Part shown: piece by piece, positions 8,029 through 15,642 of the stretch
Position numbering within the stretch: position 1 is the first letter of the stretch
Layout of the letters: every line of letters starts with the position of its first letter
Position numbers and translations under genes: made by a program
Notes under the pieces: model-generated
What the model saw: only the letters and a program-made list of their open reading frames with translations
Database searches by the model: none
Told to the model about the DNA's origin: nothing
NCBI GenBank assembly: GCA_900769765.1
Contig: CAAGHW010000083.1
Span: 1 to 15,890, forward strand
Origin: Bacteroidaceae bacterium
GTDB lineage: Bacteria > Bacteroidota > Bacteroidia > Bacteroidales > Bacteroidaceae
Reading direction: 5' to 3'
Length of the DNA stretch: 15,890 nt

Positions 8029-8060
8029 CGAAGATAATATAATACTTGTTAAACGGCAAA
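8029..8060 (-). promoter_or_regulatory. Promoter of the purM-to-miaA block
   Basis: On the minus strand the sequence gives TTTG (8057-8060), a 20 bp spacer, then TATCTTCG (8029-8036). This fits the Bacteroidota sigma-ABfr consensus TTTG-N19-21-TAnnTTTG with one mismatch in the -7 element. It predicts a transcript start near 8022 and a 5' leader of about 30 nt before purM. Confidence 0.72.
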
Positions 8061-8088
8061 TAAAATGCGCATATATTTGTGCTGTATT

Positions 8089-8103
8089 TACCCCAAAGGG
8101 GTA
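8089..8103. promoter_or_regulatory. Inverted repeat upstream of purM promoter
   Basis: TACCCC-AAA-GGGGTA is a perfect 6 bp inverted repeat with a 3 bp spacer, 29 bp beyond the -33 element of the purM promoter. It has no T-tract, so it is not a terminator; it could be a protein-binding site for either divergent promoter. No regulator is known from the sequence. Confidence 0.35.
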
Positions 8104-8217
8104 TTATTCCTGAATATTCTCCCTGAATCTCTCTGCAAAATGCATTTCTTCAGTTTTTTATACCCTCTGTTTTGGGTGTCGGCAGGGCATCTGTCTTGTT
8201 TTTTTCTGTTACCTTAT

Positions 8218-8232
8218 TTGACATTTTGTCAA
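8218..8232. promoter_or_regulatory. Inverted repeat TTGACA-TTT-TGTCAA
   Basis: This is a perfect 6 bp inverted repeat with a 3 bp spacer in the middle of the divergent gap, about 170 bp before the plus-strand promoter candidate. It has the shape of a dimeric repressor or activator site. The identity of any protein binding here is unknown. Confidence 0.3.
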
Positions 8233-8403
8233 TTGTGACGAATGCGGTTGTCGTGCGTGGAGTGTTGCTCGTGAAAATGTTTTTTCTTTTGTGGTGGTTT
8301 TGGCAAGCTTGCTAAAAGCTCTTTGCAAGTGAGCGGTGTGGTTAATAAATCTTTACTTTATCTCTTTTTTGCATTATAATTTTCATTGATTGTTGATTTT
8401 GTA

Positions 8404-8411
8404 TATATTTG
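8404..8411 (+). promoter_or_regulatory. Candidate promoter of the peptide transporter gene
   Basis: TATATTTG at 8404-8411 is a perfect Bacteroidota -7 element. The -33 position carries TTTC at 8381-8384 with a 19 bp spacer, a three-of-four match. The predicted start near 8418 would give a leader of about 210 nt before the ATG at 8631. I see no nearer promoter of comparable quality. Confidence 0.5.
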
Positions 8412-8630
8412 CGGATAATTTCCGAATAGTATGTGTTTGGGGATGTGCTTTGCCTGATATGCTGTTTTTGGCGTTTGGACAAATGATAGTAATCGGTGTG
8501 GTTAAAGTGCTGCTCTTGCTTTCGGAAACTTGCTTTTTGATAATCGTGAAAAACGGTTGTCTTTTACTTGACGGCTGTATGCGTTCGGGTAATTTGAGTG
8601 ATTATTTATTAACTTTTTAAATTTTTATCT

Positions 8631-10148
8631 ATGTTTGAAGGACATCCTAAAGGTCTTTGGGCTTTAGCCCTTGCCAACACAGGTGAGCGTTTTGGATACT
8701 ACACCATGTTGGCTGTATTTGTTATGTTCTTGCAGGCTAATTTCGGCTTTACATCAGCTACTGCAGGTACAATCTATTCTACATTCTTGGGACTTGTTTA
8801 CTTTATGCCTCTCTTCGGTGGTATTGCTGCCGACAAGTTGGGTTACGGTAAAATGGTAACAATCGGTATTACCATTATGTTCCTTGGTTATGTACTTCTC
8901 TCTTTGCCACTCGGCGAGGGTTCTATTGCTATTGTTGCAATGGCCGGTGCTTTGTTGCTCATCTCTCTTGGTACAGGTCTTTTCAAGGGTAACTTGCAGG
9001 TTATGGTAGGTAACTTGTACGATGATCCCAAGTTTGCAAGCAAGCGCGATGCAGGTTTCAGCGTGTTCTATATGGCTATCAACATTGGTGCCATGTTCGC
9101 TCCTACAGCTGCTATCGAAATAATGAAGTGGGCGCAGAGCGCTCTTGGCGTAAGCGAGGCCGATTCTTATCATTTTGCATTCGCTGTAGCATGTGCTTCT
9201 CTTATCGTTTCAATGGGTATCTACTATGCATTCCGCAGCACTTTCAGCCACACAGACCGTCGTAAGGCTGATGTAGCGGCAGGCGAGAGCAATGTCGACG
9301 AACTTACTCCTGCTCAGACAAAGGAGCGTATCGTATGTCTTTGCCTTGTATTTGCAGTGGTTATCTTCTTCTGGATGGCATTCCACCAGAATGGTTCTAC
9401 ATTGACATTCTTTGCACGTGACTATACAGCTACAAGCTCTACAGGTATCCAGAGCATGGCTTTTGATGTGACAAACCTTGTGTTTGCAATATTCATCGTT
9501 TATGGTTTGTTCGGTATTTTCCAGAGCAATACCGTAAAGGGTAAGGGTATCGCAAGTGCAGTTGTCGTTGCTGCTGTATGTGGCTTGATTTACAAGTATA
9601 ATTCACTTCCTGCCGTTACAGAGGTAAGCGCACCTATCTTCCAACAGTTCAACGCTTGCTTCGTTGTTGCTTTGACTCCTGTTTCAATTGCAATATTCGG
9701 TGCGTTGGCAAAGAGAGGCAAAGAGCCTTCAGCTCCTTTGAAGATCGGTTTGGGTATGTTGGTGGCTGCTGCCGCATACATACTTCTTACTGCAGGTTCA
9801 TTGGGCTTGCCTGCTCCTGAGATTGATGCCGCAGGTCAGCCTATGCACATGGCAGACGTGTCACCGAACTGGTTGATTTCAACATATCTCGTGCTTACAT
9901 TTGCCGAGTTGTTGCTCTCTCCAATCGGTATCTCATTCGTAACAAAGGTTGCTCCTCCAAAGTACAAGGGTATGATGATGGGTGGCTGGTTCGTGGCTAC
10001 CGCTATCGGTAACTTCCTTGTTGCAATTCCTGCTCTTATGTGGGGTGCTTCATTGACTGTTGTTTGGGGCGTTTTGACAGGTATCTGTTTGCTCGCAGCA
10101 TTCTTTGTATTTGCAATCCTCAAGCGTCTCGAGGCTGTTGCAAAGTAA
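8631..10148 (+). CDS. POT/PTR2-family proton-coupled peptide transporter
   Basis: This 505 aa integral membrane protein belongs to the POT branch of the major facilitator superfamily, which imports di- and tripeptides using the proton gradient. Family marks are ERFGYY at 19-24, GLFKGNLQ at 116-123 (Lys119 probably the conserved TM4 lysine), FYMAINIGA at 146-154 (the PTR2 signature), and ELLLSPIG at 426-433 in TM10, whose Glu426 matches the conserved substrate-binding glutamate. Hydrophobic segments fit 12 to 14 helices, with a hydrophilic loop at about 203-232. There is one oddity: the usual ExxER motif reads NTGER (16-20), so the first proton-coupling glutamate is Asn16. The gene stands alone, with a candidate promoter 220 bp upstream and a terminator right after it. 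The ATG has only an A/T-rich upstream sequence. Substrates other than peptides are possible. Confidence 0.9.
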   Translation: MFEGHPKGLWALALANTGERFGYYTMLAVFVMFLQANFGFTSATAGTIYSTFLGLVYFMPLFGGIAADKLGYGKMVTIGITIMFLGYVLLSLPLGEGSIAIVAMAGALLLISLGTGLFKGNLQVMVGNLYDDPKFASKRDAGFSVFYMAINIGAMFAPTAAIEIMKWAQSALGVSEADSYHFAFAVACASLIVSMGIYYAFRSTFSHTDRRKADVAAGESNVDELTPAQTKERIVCLCLVFAVVIFFWMAFHQNGSTLTFFARDYTATSSTGIQSMAFDVTNLVFAIFIVYGLFGIFQSNTVKGKGIASAVVVAAVCGLIYKYNSLPAVTEVSAPIFQQFNACFVVALTPVSIAIFGALAKRGKEPSAPLKIGLGMLVAAAAYILLTAGSLGLPAPEIDAAGQPMHMADVSPNWLISTYLVLTFAELLLSPIGISFVTKVAPPKYKGMMMGGWFVATAIGNFLVAIPALMWGASLTVVWGVLTGICLLAAFFVFAILKRLEAVAK

Positions 10149-10150
10149 GG

Positions 10151-10166
10151 ATTGTCGCATGACAAT
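10151..10166 (+). repeat. Short hairpin after the transporter gene
   Basis: ATTGTC-GCAT-GACAAT is a perfect 6 bp stem with a 4 nt loop, starting two bases after the transporter stop codon and ending four bases before the terminator stem. It may help protect the 3' end of the message or may be incidental. Confidence 0.5.
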
Positions 10167-10170
10167 ATTA

Positions 10171-10201
10171 AGGCGAGTGCTCAATGGCATTCGCCTTTTT
10201 T
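10171..10201 (+). terminator. Rho-independent terminator of the transporter gene
   Basis: The stem AGGCGAGTGC / GCATTCGCCT has ten pairs including one G-U, with the loop TCAATG and a following run of six T. It lies 23 bp after the transporter stop codon and separates it from the lplA-gcv operon. Confidence 0.88.
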
Positions 10202-10242
10202 GTTGTATAATTTTAATTGTTTTCAAAAAAAATGTTATACCT

Positions 10243-10273
10243 CTTGCTTTTAAATTTTAATTTAATAAATTTG
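10243..10273 (+). promoter_or_regulatory. Promoter of the lplA-gcv operon
   Basis: TAAATTTG at 10266-10273 is a perfect match to TAnnTTTG, with CTTG at 10243-10246 (three of four to TTTG) and a 19 bp spacer. The predicted start near 10280 leaves a leader of under 20 nt before lplA. The leader is too short for a glycine riboswitch, and none is visible upstream. Confidence 0.6.
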
Positions 10274-10297
10274 TTGGCGTAATAAATTGCGTATGCA

Positions 10298-11272
10298 ATG
10301 ATATACGTTCAGCTTCCTGATGAAAGAAGGTATAAACTTCCGTTCTATCTTGCAATGGAGGAGTATGTTGCACGGGAATTTCCCGCGCAAGACTATTTTT
10401 TCATGTGGAAGGTCTCTCCAACAGTCATCTTTGGCAGGAATCAACTCGTTGACAGTGAAGTGAATGTCGATTTCTGCAAATCAAAAAATATAGAATTTTA
10501 TCGTCGTAAGAGCGGTGGCGGATGTGTCTATGCCGATGAGGGCAACATAATGCTTTCTTATATAACTCCTGACACCAACGTGAACTTTACGTTCAACCGT
10601 TATATGCTTATGGTTGAACATGCGCTGCAAAAGCTCGCAATCGACGCAAGGACAACGGGCCGCAATGATATTCTCATAGACGGCAGGAAAGTCTCGGGAA
10701 ATGCCTTCTATCATCTTCCGGACCGCAGCATTGTACACGGCACTATGCTCTACGATACCAATATCGACTATATGGCAGATGCGACAACCCCTTCTGCTTC
10801 AAAGCTTGAAAGCAAAGGAGTGCAGTCGGTGCGTCAGCATGTCACAACAATAAAGGAGCATCTTGCAATAACCATTGATGATTTTCAGAGCCATTTGCGT
10901 TCTGTGCTTTGTGATAATGTCATGACTCTGACGCAAGACGATGTAGATGCCATTGAAGATATTGCAAAGGAATATTATACCCCGGAATTCATATACGGTA
11001 AGAACCCTGCATGTACTTTTAGACATCAGAAGCGGATTGAGGGAGTGGGCGAGTTTATTGTCGACCTTGTCGTAAAGGATGGCGTAATACGCAAAGCAAA
11101 TCTTGCTGGCGACTTCTTTATTGTCGGGGATATCGACGGTATGCTGCTGTCTGGGCTCAAGAATGTTGAATACAGCAGAGATGCCGTAGAAAAGGCACTT
11201 GACGGAGTGGTGTGCGAGGATGTCATAATGAACCTGAAGAAAGAACAACTTATAAACTTAATATTTGACTGA
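10298..11272 (+). CDS. lplA: Lipoate-protein ligase A
   Basis: LplA activates free lipoate with ATP and attaches it to a lysine of lipoyl-domain proteins. The 324 aa protein shows RRKSGGGCVYADEGN at 69-83 (the RRxSGGGxVxHDxGN motif, with Ala in place of His), GRNDI at 121-125 and GRKVSGNAF at 129-137, in which Lys131 is the expected lipoyl-AMP contact, followed by HGTMLYD at 147-153. Residues from about 250 form the accessory C-terminal domain. The ATG at 10298 follows A/T-rich sequence only; the ATG at 10293 is out of frame. It stops 3 bp before gcvT, so translation is probably coupled. Its place at the head of a gcv operon says that GcvH, two genes on, is a main target, though other lipoyl enzymes elsewhere may also be served. 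Confidence 0.93.
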   Translation: MIYVQLPDERRYKLPFYLAMEEYVAREFPAQDYFFMWKVSPTVIFGRNQLVDSEVNVDFCKSKNIEFYRRKSGGGCVYADEGNIMLSYITPDTNVNFTFNRYMLMVEHALQKLAIDARTTGRNDILIDGRKVSGNAFYHLPDRSIVHGTMLYDTNIDYMADATTPSASKLESKGVQSVRQHVTTIKEHLAITIDDFQSHLRSVLCDNVMTLTQDDVDAIEDIAKEYYTPEFIYGKNPACTFRHQKRIEGVGEFIVDLVVKDGVIRKANLAGDFFIVGDIDGMLLSGLKNVEYSRDAVEKALDGVVCEDVIMNLKKEQLINLIFD

Positions 11273-11275
11273 CCT

Positions 11276-12364
11276 ATGGAGAATAAAAGAACCTGTCTTT
11301 ATGACAAACATGTTGCATTGGGTGCTCTTGTAAGCCCGTTCGGAGGTTTTGATATGCCTATCCAATACACCAATATCGTAGATGAACACAATGCGGTGCG
11401 TCAGGCTTGCGGAGTGTTTGATGTGTCGCATATGGGCGAAGTTCTTGTAACGGGTGCCGAAAGCGAAAAATTCGTGAACCATATCTTTACGAATGACATA
11501 GCGGGTGCTCCTGATGGTAAGATCTTCTATGGCATGATGTGTCACCCTACAGGTGGAGTGGTAGATGACCTTCTTGTATATAAAATGGGCGAACAGCGGT
11601 TCTTCCTTGTGATCAATGCATCGAATATAGACAAGGATGTCGCATGGATAATGGAAAATGCAAAAGAGTTTGATGTTGTCGTCGAGAATCAGAGCGAGAA
11701 GTACGGCGAGGTTGCAGTCCAGGGCCCAAAGACCGAGGATATTGTCGAGCGTGTGCTTGGAATACATTGCAGTGACCTTGCTTTCTACACTTGCAAGGAG
11801 ATAGAATATAATGGCGAAACAATAATTGTCAGCCGCACAGGCTATACAGGTGAGGATGGCTTTGAGATATATGGTTCACATGCCTTTACCAACGAGGTGT
11901 GGGATAAATTGCTTGCAAGCGGCGAAGTGAAACCATGTGGTCTGGGCTGTCGCGATACATTGCGTTTTGAGGTAGGATTGCCACTATACGGCGACGAACT
12001 CGCAGACGACATCACACCGCTCGAGGCTGGTCTTGGCATGTTTGTGAAACTCGAAAAGGATTTCATCGGTAAAGAGGCTCTTGTAAAGCAAAAGGCCGAA
12101 GGCTTGAAACGTAAGATAGTGGGTGTTGAACTGAAAGACAAAGCCATTCCGCGTCATGGATACGATGTGGAGGTTGACGGCAATGTCGTTGGAGTGGTTA
12201 CAACCGGTTACAATTCAATATCTACAGGAAAGAGTGTATGTATGGCAATGCTCGATATCGATTACACAAAACTCGGAACCGAGGTTGCCGTGCGCATCCG
12301 CAAAAAGGTATTCCCTGGTGTCGTTACCAAGAAACGTTTCTACGACAAGAATTACAAGAAATAA
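11276..12364 (+). CDS. gcvT: Glycine cleavage system T protein (aminomethyltransferase)
   Basis: GcvT takes the aminomethyl group carried on the lipoyl arm of GcvH, releases ammonia and forms 5,10-methylenetetrahydrofolate. The 362 aa protein matches the family length. Typical blocks are FGGFDMPIQY at 22-31, GVFDVSHMGE at 46-55 and GGVVDDLLVYK at 93-103, with Asp97 or Asp98 as the expected catalytic aspartate, plus SRTGYTGEDGFEIY further on. The ATG lies three bases after the lplA stop without a Shine-Dalgarno sequence, consistent with coupling. gcvH follows after 34 bp, a stretch with a small tandem repeat of TTATAAC. Confidence 0.97.
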   Translation: MENKRTCLYDKHVALGALVSPFGGFDMPIQYTNIVDEHNAVRQACGVFDVSHMGEVLVTGAESEKFVNHIFTNDIAGAPDGKIFYGMMCHPTGGVVDDLLVYKMGEQRFFLVINASNIDKDVAWIMENAKEFDVVVENQSEKYGEVAVQGPKTEDIVERVLGIHCSDLAFYTCKEIEYNGETIIVSRTGYTGEDGFEIYGSHAFTNEVWDKLLASGEVKPCGLGCRDTLRFEVGLPLYGDELADDITPLEAGLGMFVKLEKDFIGKEALVKQKAEGLKRKIVGVELKDKAIPRHGYDVEVDGNVVGVVTTGYNSISTGKSVCMAMLDIDYTKLGTEVAVRIRKKVFPGVVTKKRFYDKNYKK

Positions 12365-12398
12365 CCATAATGACTTATAACTTATAACTTTAACAACC

Positions 12399-12779
12399 AT
12401 GAGTAAAATTATTGAAGGACTCTATTATGCAGAGTCACACGAGTATGTGAGAGTAGAGGGTGAGTACGGCTACGTAGGTATAACCGATTATGCACAGCAC
12501 GAACTTGGTAATGTGGTTTATGTGGATATGCCCGATGTCGATGACGAAGTTACCGCAGGCGAGGATTTCGGTGCAGTTGAAAGTGTAAAGGCTGCAAGTG
12601 ATCTTATATCTCCTGTAAGCGGAACTGTAGTTGAAATCAACGAAGCGTTGAACGATAATCCTGAACTTGTAAACAATGATCCGTACGAGAACTGGATTAT
12701 AAAGGTTCAGTTGTCCGATGCCGCTGAAGTTGAAAATCTCATGTCGGCCGAAGCTTACAAGGCGATGATCAACGAATAA
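12399..12779 (+). CDS. gcvH: Glycine cleavage system H protein
   Basis: GcvH is the mobile carrier of the glycine cleavage system: its lipoyl-lysine arm moves between the P, T and L proteins. The 126 aa length is standard. HEYVRVEG at 14-21 and GITDYAQ at 27-33 are family blocks, and Lys64 in ESVKAASDL is the lipoylated residue, within a hybrid-motif fold ending in ISPVSGTVVEIN. It is followed by a strong hairpin before gcvPA, and the neighbouring lplA can supply its cofactor. The ATG has no Shine-Dalgarno sequence. Confidence 0.98.
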   Translation: MSKIIEGLYYAESHEYVRVEGEYGYVGITDYAQHELGNVVYVDMPDVDDEVTAGEDFGAVESVKAASDLISPVSGTVVEINEALNDNPELVNNDPYENWIIKVQLSDAAEVENLMSAEAYKAMINE

Positions 12780-12787
12780 ATTAATCG

Positions 12788-12821
12788 GGGGTGATAAGAG
12801 TCTTTTTTCTCTTATTGCCCC
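12788..12821 (+). other. Intercistronic hairpin between gcvH and gcvPA
   Basis: Bases 12788-12800 pair with 12809-12821 to form a 13 bp stem (two G-U pairs, four G-C at the base) with the loop TCTTTTTT. It sits 8 bp after the gcvH stop and 15 bp before the gcvPA start. There is no T-run after the stem, so it is not a standard terminator. It may stabilise the gcvH end of the message or reduce expression of the P subunits. Confidence 0.75.
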
Positions 12822-12836
12822 ATTATTTCAATAACA

Positions 12837-14153
12837 ATGAAATACTTTCCTCATACTCAACAGGATATTGAACAGATGCTCTATGTTGCAGGGTTGAACT
12901 CTATGGACGACCTTTATGGCGAGATACCTCAAGAGCTTTTGTTCAATCGCGAATTTGACCTCCCCGAGGCTATGTCCGAGGTGGAGATACGCAGATTTTT
13001 TGAAACACTCGGCAAGAAGAACTCACAGCTTGTATGTTTTGCCGGTGCCGGTGTTGAGGACCATTATTCGCCCTCTGTTATTGCGCCTGTAATATCGCGT
13101 GGCGAATTTCTTACCGCCTATACCCCTTATCAGCCCGAGATATCGCAGGGAACGCTGCAGTATATATTCGAGTATCAGTCTATGATTTGTGAACTTACGG
13201 GTATGGACGTGACGAATGCTTCAATGTATGACGGTACTACCGCTACGGCCGAAGCTATGATGATGTGTGTTGCCATAGCAAAGAAACGCAACAAGGTACT
13301 TGTTTCGGCAACCATGAATCCGCGTGTAAAGAGTGTCGTTGAAACATACGCCAGATATCAGGGTGTGGTGGTAGAGACCATCGCCGAAAAGGATGGAGTG
13401 ACCGACCTTGCCGACCTTGAATCAAAGCTCGCCGGTGATGATGTGGCAGGAGTAATCCTTGCACAGCCAAACTATTATGGCATTGTGGAGGATTATACCG
13501 GTGTTGCCGATATGTGTCATGCCAAAAAGGCTATGTTTGTGATGAATGCAAAACCTTCGGCCCTTGCGGTGCTCAAGACACCGGCAGAGTGGGGTGCAGA
13601 CATCGCTTGTGGCGATGCACAGTCTTTGGGTATTCCAATGTGCTATGGCGGCCCGTATGTAGGTTATCTTGCATGTACCAATGCCAATGTGCGCAAGTTG
13701 CCGGGTCGTATTGTGGGAGCTACAACCGACGTGGACGGCAAGCGCGCCTTTGTGCTTACATTGCAGGCACGCGAACAGCATATACGTCGTGAAAAGGCAA
13801 ACAGCAATATCTGTTCTAACCAATCGCTGATGGCGTTGTATGTGACAATGTATATGTCCGTAATGGGACATCGTGGATTGAGTGACGCCTGCTCCTTGTC
13901 CTATAGCGGAGCGCATTACCTTGCCGAACAGCTTGTGGCGACAGGTAAATGCTGCATGGCTTTTGACAAACCGTTCTTTAACGAGTTTGCAGTAAAGACT
14001 TCAGTTCCTGCAAGCAAGGTGCTCGATGCTCTTGTTGCCGTAGGCATCTTGGGCGGTGTGCGCATTGCCGATGACATGTTGCTCATTTGTGTCACCGAGC
14101 AACGTACAAAAGAGGAGATGAACAAGTTTATCGAAACAGTAAAAAACATTTAA
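12837..14153 (+). CDS. gcvPA: Glycine dehydrogenase (decarboxylating) subunit 1
   Basis: This is the N-terminal-half subunit of the split P protein, which decarboxylates glycine with PLP and loads the aminomethyl group onto lipoyl-GcvH. The 438 aa protein has the blocks AYTPYQPEISQGTLQ near 99-113, SMYDGTTATAEA near 128-139, and GRIVGATTDVDGKRAF near 286-301. As in other two-chain P proteins, this subunit lacks the PLP lysine, which is on gcvPB; it helps form the active site of the heterotetramer. It follows gcvH after 57 bp that include a hairpin, and ends 13 bp before gcvPB. Its start has only A/T-rich sequence upstream. Confidence 0.96.
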   Translation: MKYFPHTQQDIEQMLYVAGLNSMDDLYGEIPQELLFNREFDLPEAMSEVEIRRFFETLGKKNSQLVCFAGAGVEDHYSPSVIAPVISRGEFLTAYTPYQPEISQGTLQYIFEYQSMICELTGMDVTNASMYDGTTATAEAMMMCVAIAKKRNKVLVSATMNPRVKSVVETYARYQGVVVETIAEKDGVTDLADLESKLAGDDVAGVILAQPNYYGIVEDYTGVADMCHAKKAMFVMNAKPSALAVLKTPAEWGADIACGDAQSLGIPMCYGGPYVGYLACTNANVRKLPGRIVGATTDVDGKRAFVLTLQAREQHIRREKANSNICSNQSLMALYVTMYMSVMGHRGLSDACSLSYSGAHYLAEQLVATGKCCMAFDKPFFNEFAVKTSVPASKVLDALVAVGILGGVRIADDMLLICVTEQRTKEEMNKFIETVKNI

Positions 14154-14160
14154 GGGAGGA
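14154..14160 (+). promoter_or_regulatory. Strong Shine-Dalgarno of gcvPB
   Basis: GGGAGGA directly follows the gcvPA stop codon and ends six bases before the gcvPB ATG, ideal spacing. Bacteroidota genes seldom carry such a site, and lplA, gcvT, gcvH and gcvPA in the same operon do not. Confidence 0.7.
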
Positions 14161-14166
14161 CGAGTT

Positions 14167-15633
14167 ATGATAAGGAATTATGACAAATTGATATTCGAAC
14201 TTTCCAAAGAAGGTCGTGTAGGGTATTCTCTTCCCAAGAATGAGTTGAAGGATAGATATTGTATCTGCGGTTTGCCTGCTAACCTCAAACGTGAAACCAA
14301 GCCGGTGTTGCCCGAAGTCACAGAGTTTGACGTCGTACGTCATTACACAAATCTGTCGAACAAGAACTTTGGCGTGGATACAGGCTTTTATCCTTTGGGT
14401 AGCTGTACCATGAAATACAATCCGCGCCTGAACGAGGAGATAGCCGCGTTACCTGCTTTTGCATCACTTCATCCCGAGGCTCCTGTTGAAGCAACACAAG
14501 GCGCACTCGAGGTCTATTACAACCTTGCAGCATCGCTTGCCGAGATAAGCGGCCTTTCGGCCTTTACGCTCAACCCTTATGCTGGTGCGCATGGTGAGCT
14601 TACTGGCTTGATGATTATGCGTTCATATCACTTGCAGCGTGGTGATGCAAAACGAACAAAGGTTATTGTACCCGACAGTGCACACGGAACAAACCCTGCG
14701 AGTGCTGCCGTTTGTGGTCTTGAAATAGTAGAGGTAAAATCTACCGCAAACGGAACGGTTGATGTAGAGGACTTGAAACCTTTGCTCGATGACACCATTG
14801 CCGGTATCATGATGACTAACCCCAACACTTTAGGTATCTTTGAAACCGAGATTCCCGAAATCGCGCGTTTGGTACATGAGTGTGGCGGTCTGCTTTATTA
14901 CGATGGAGCGAACTTGAACGCCGTACTTGGCAAATGCCGTCCTGGCGACATGGGTTTTGACATCATGCACATCAATCTGCATAAGACATTCTCCACACCT
15001 CATGGTGGCGGTGGTCCCGGTGACGGCCCTGTAGGAGTGCGTGCAGGCCTTGAGGCTTTTCTGCCCAATCCGCAGGTGAAGAGAGATGCCGATGGAAAAT
15101 TCCATCTATGTACCGATGAGCAATCGGCAGGCTGCGTGTCAAACTTCTTGGGTAACTTTGGAGTTCTGTTGCGTGCATATACATATATCCTCACTCTCGG
15201 TCGCGAGAATGTGAAGATGGTAGGCCCGTTGGCTGTGCTTAATGCCAACTATGTCAAGGAGTCGCTTAAAGACGATTATTATCTGCCTATCGAGGGCGTG
15301 TGCAAGCACGAATTTGTGTTCGATGGTCTTGCCGACAAATCGACAGGTGTCACAACGCTCGATATAGCAAAGCGGTTGCTCGATTACGGCTATCACGCTC
15401 CTACAATCTACTTCCCATTGCTGTTCCATCAGAGCATAATGATTGAGCCTACGGAAACAGAGAGCAAAGAGACTCTTGATGAGTTTATTGCAGTGATGAA
15501 GCAGGTTGCAAAAGAGGCTGTAGAGAACCCCGATGTCGTGAAGAATGCGCCGTACAATACTCCTGTGCGCCGTCTTGACGAGACAACAGCTGCGCGATTC
15601 CCCAAGACAACCTATAGACAGTTGAAGGGATAA
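14167..15633 (+). CDS. gcvPB: Glycine dehydrogenase (decarboxylating) subunit 2
   Basis: This is the PLP-bearing subunit of the split P protein. The 488 aa protein fits the family length. Landmarks are FYPLGSCTMKYNPR at 74-87, PYAGAHGELTGL at 137-148, VPDSAHGTNPASAA at 168-181, DGANLNA at 246-252, and NLHKTFSTPHGGGGPG at 270-285, in which Lys273 should form the Schiff base with PLP. It is the last gene of the operon and carries the operon's only strong Shine-Dalgarno sequence, which would help match its output to gcvPA for assembly into an alpha2-beta2 enzyme. A strong terminator lies 9 bp after the stop. The L protein gene is not adjacent within this window. Confidence 0.97.
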   Translation: MIRNYDKLIFELSKEGRVGYSLPKNELKDRYCICGLPANLKRETKPVLPEVTEFDVVRHYTNLSNKNFGVDTGFYPLGSCTMKYNPRLNEEIAALPAFASLHPEAPVEATQGALEVYYNLAASLAEISGLSAFTLNPYAGAHGELTGLMIMRSYHLQRGDAKRTKVIVPDSAHGTNPASAAVCGLEIVEVKSTANGTVDVEDLKPLLDDTIAGIMMTNPNTLGIFETEIPEIARLVHECGGLLYYDGANLNAVLGKCRPGDMGFDIMHINLHKTFSTPHGGGGPGDGPVGVRAGLEAFLPNPQVKRDADGKFHLCTDEQSAGCVSNFLGNFGVLLRAYTYILTLGRENVKMVGPLAVLNANYVKESLKDDYYLPIEGVCKHEFVFDGLADKSTGVTTLDIAKRLLDYGYHAPTIYFPLLFHQSIMIEPTETESKETLDEFIAVMKQVAKEAVENPDVVKNAPYNTPVRRLDETTAARFPKTTYRQLKG

Positions 15634-15642
15634 ACATAACGG

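Larger units (their letters stand above)
7993..8630. other. Divergent intergenic region, 638 bp, no convincing gene
   Basis: This gap separates purM (minus) from the peptide transporter (plus). It holds a promoter for each side and several short symmetric elements: TACCCC-AAA-GGGGTA at 8089-8103, TTGACA-TTT-TGTCAA at 8218-8232, and the palindrome GCAAGCTTGC at 8303-8312. The only sizeable open frame, 8390-8620 plus, begins with TTG, has no start context and an unremarkable hydrophobic composition, so I do not call it. I recognise no riboswitch or known RNA family; a small RNA in 8100-8380 cannot be excluded by eye. Confidence 0.7.

Noticed and set aside
8390..8620. Plus-strand open frame of 76 codons before the transporter
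   Set aside because: It begins with TTG, overlaps the promoter candidate at 8404-8411 and has no recognisable domain or ribosome site.
10202..10297. Glycine riboswitch before the lplA-gcv operon
   Set aside because: The region is A/T-rich with no conserved glycine aptamer core, and the predicted leader is under 20 nt.
11258..11767. Minus-strand open frame of 169 codons opposite gcvT
   Set aside because: It is the mirror of a strongly conserved gcvT; Cys- and His-rich translation without a domain is typical of antisense frames.
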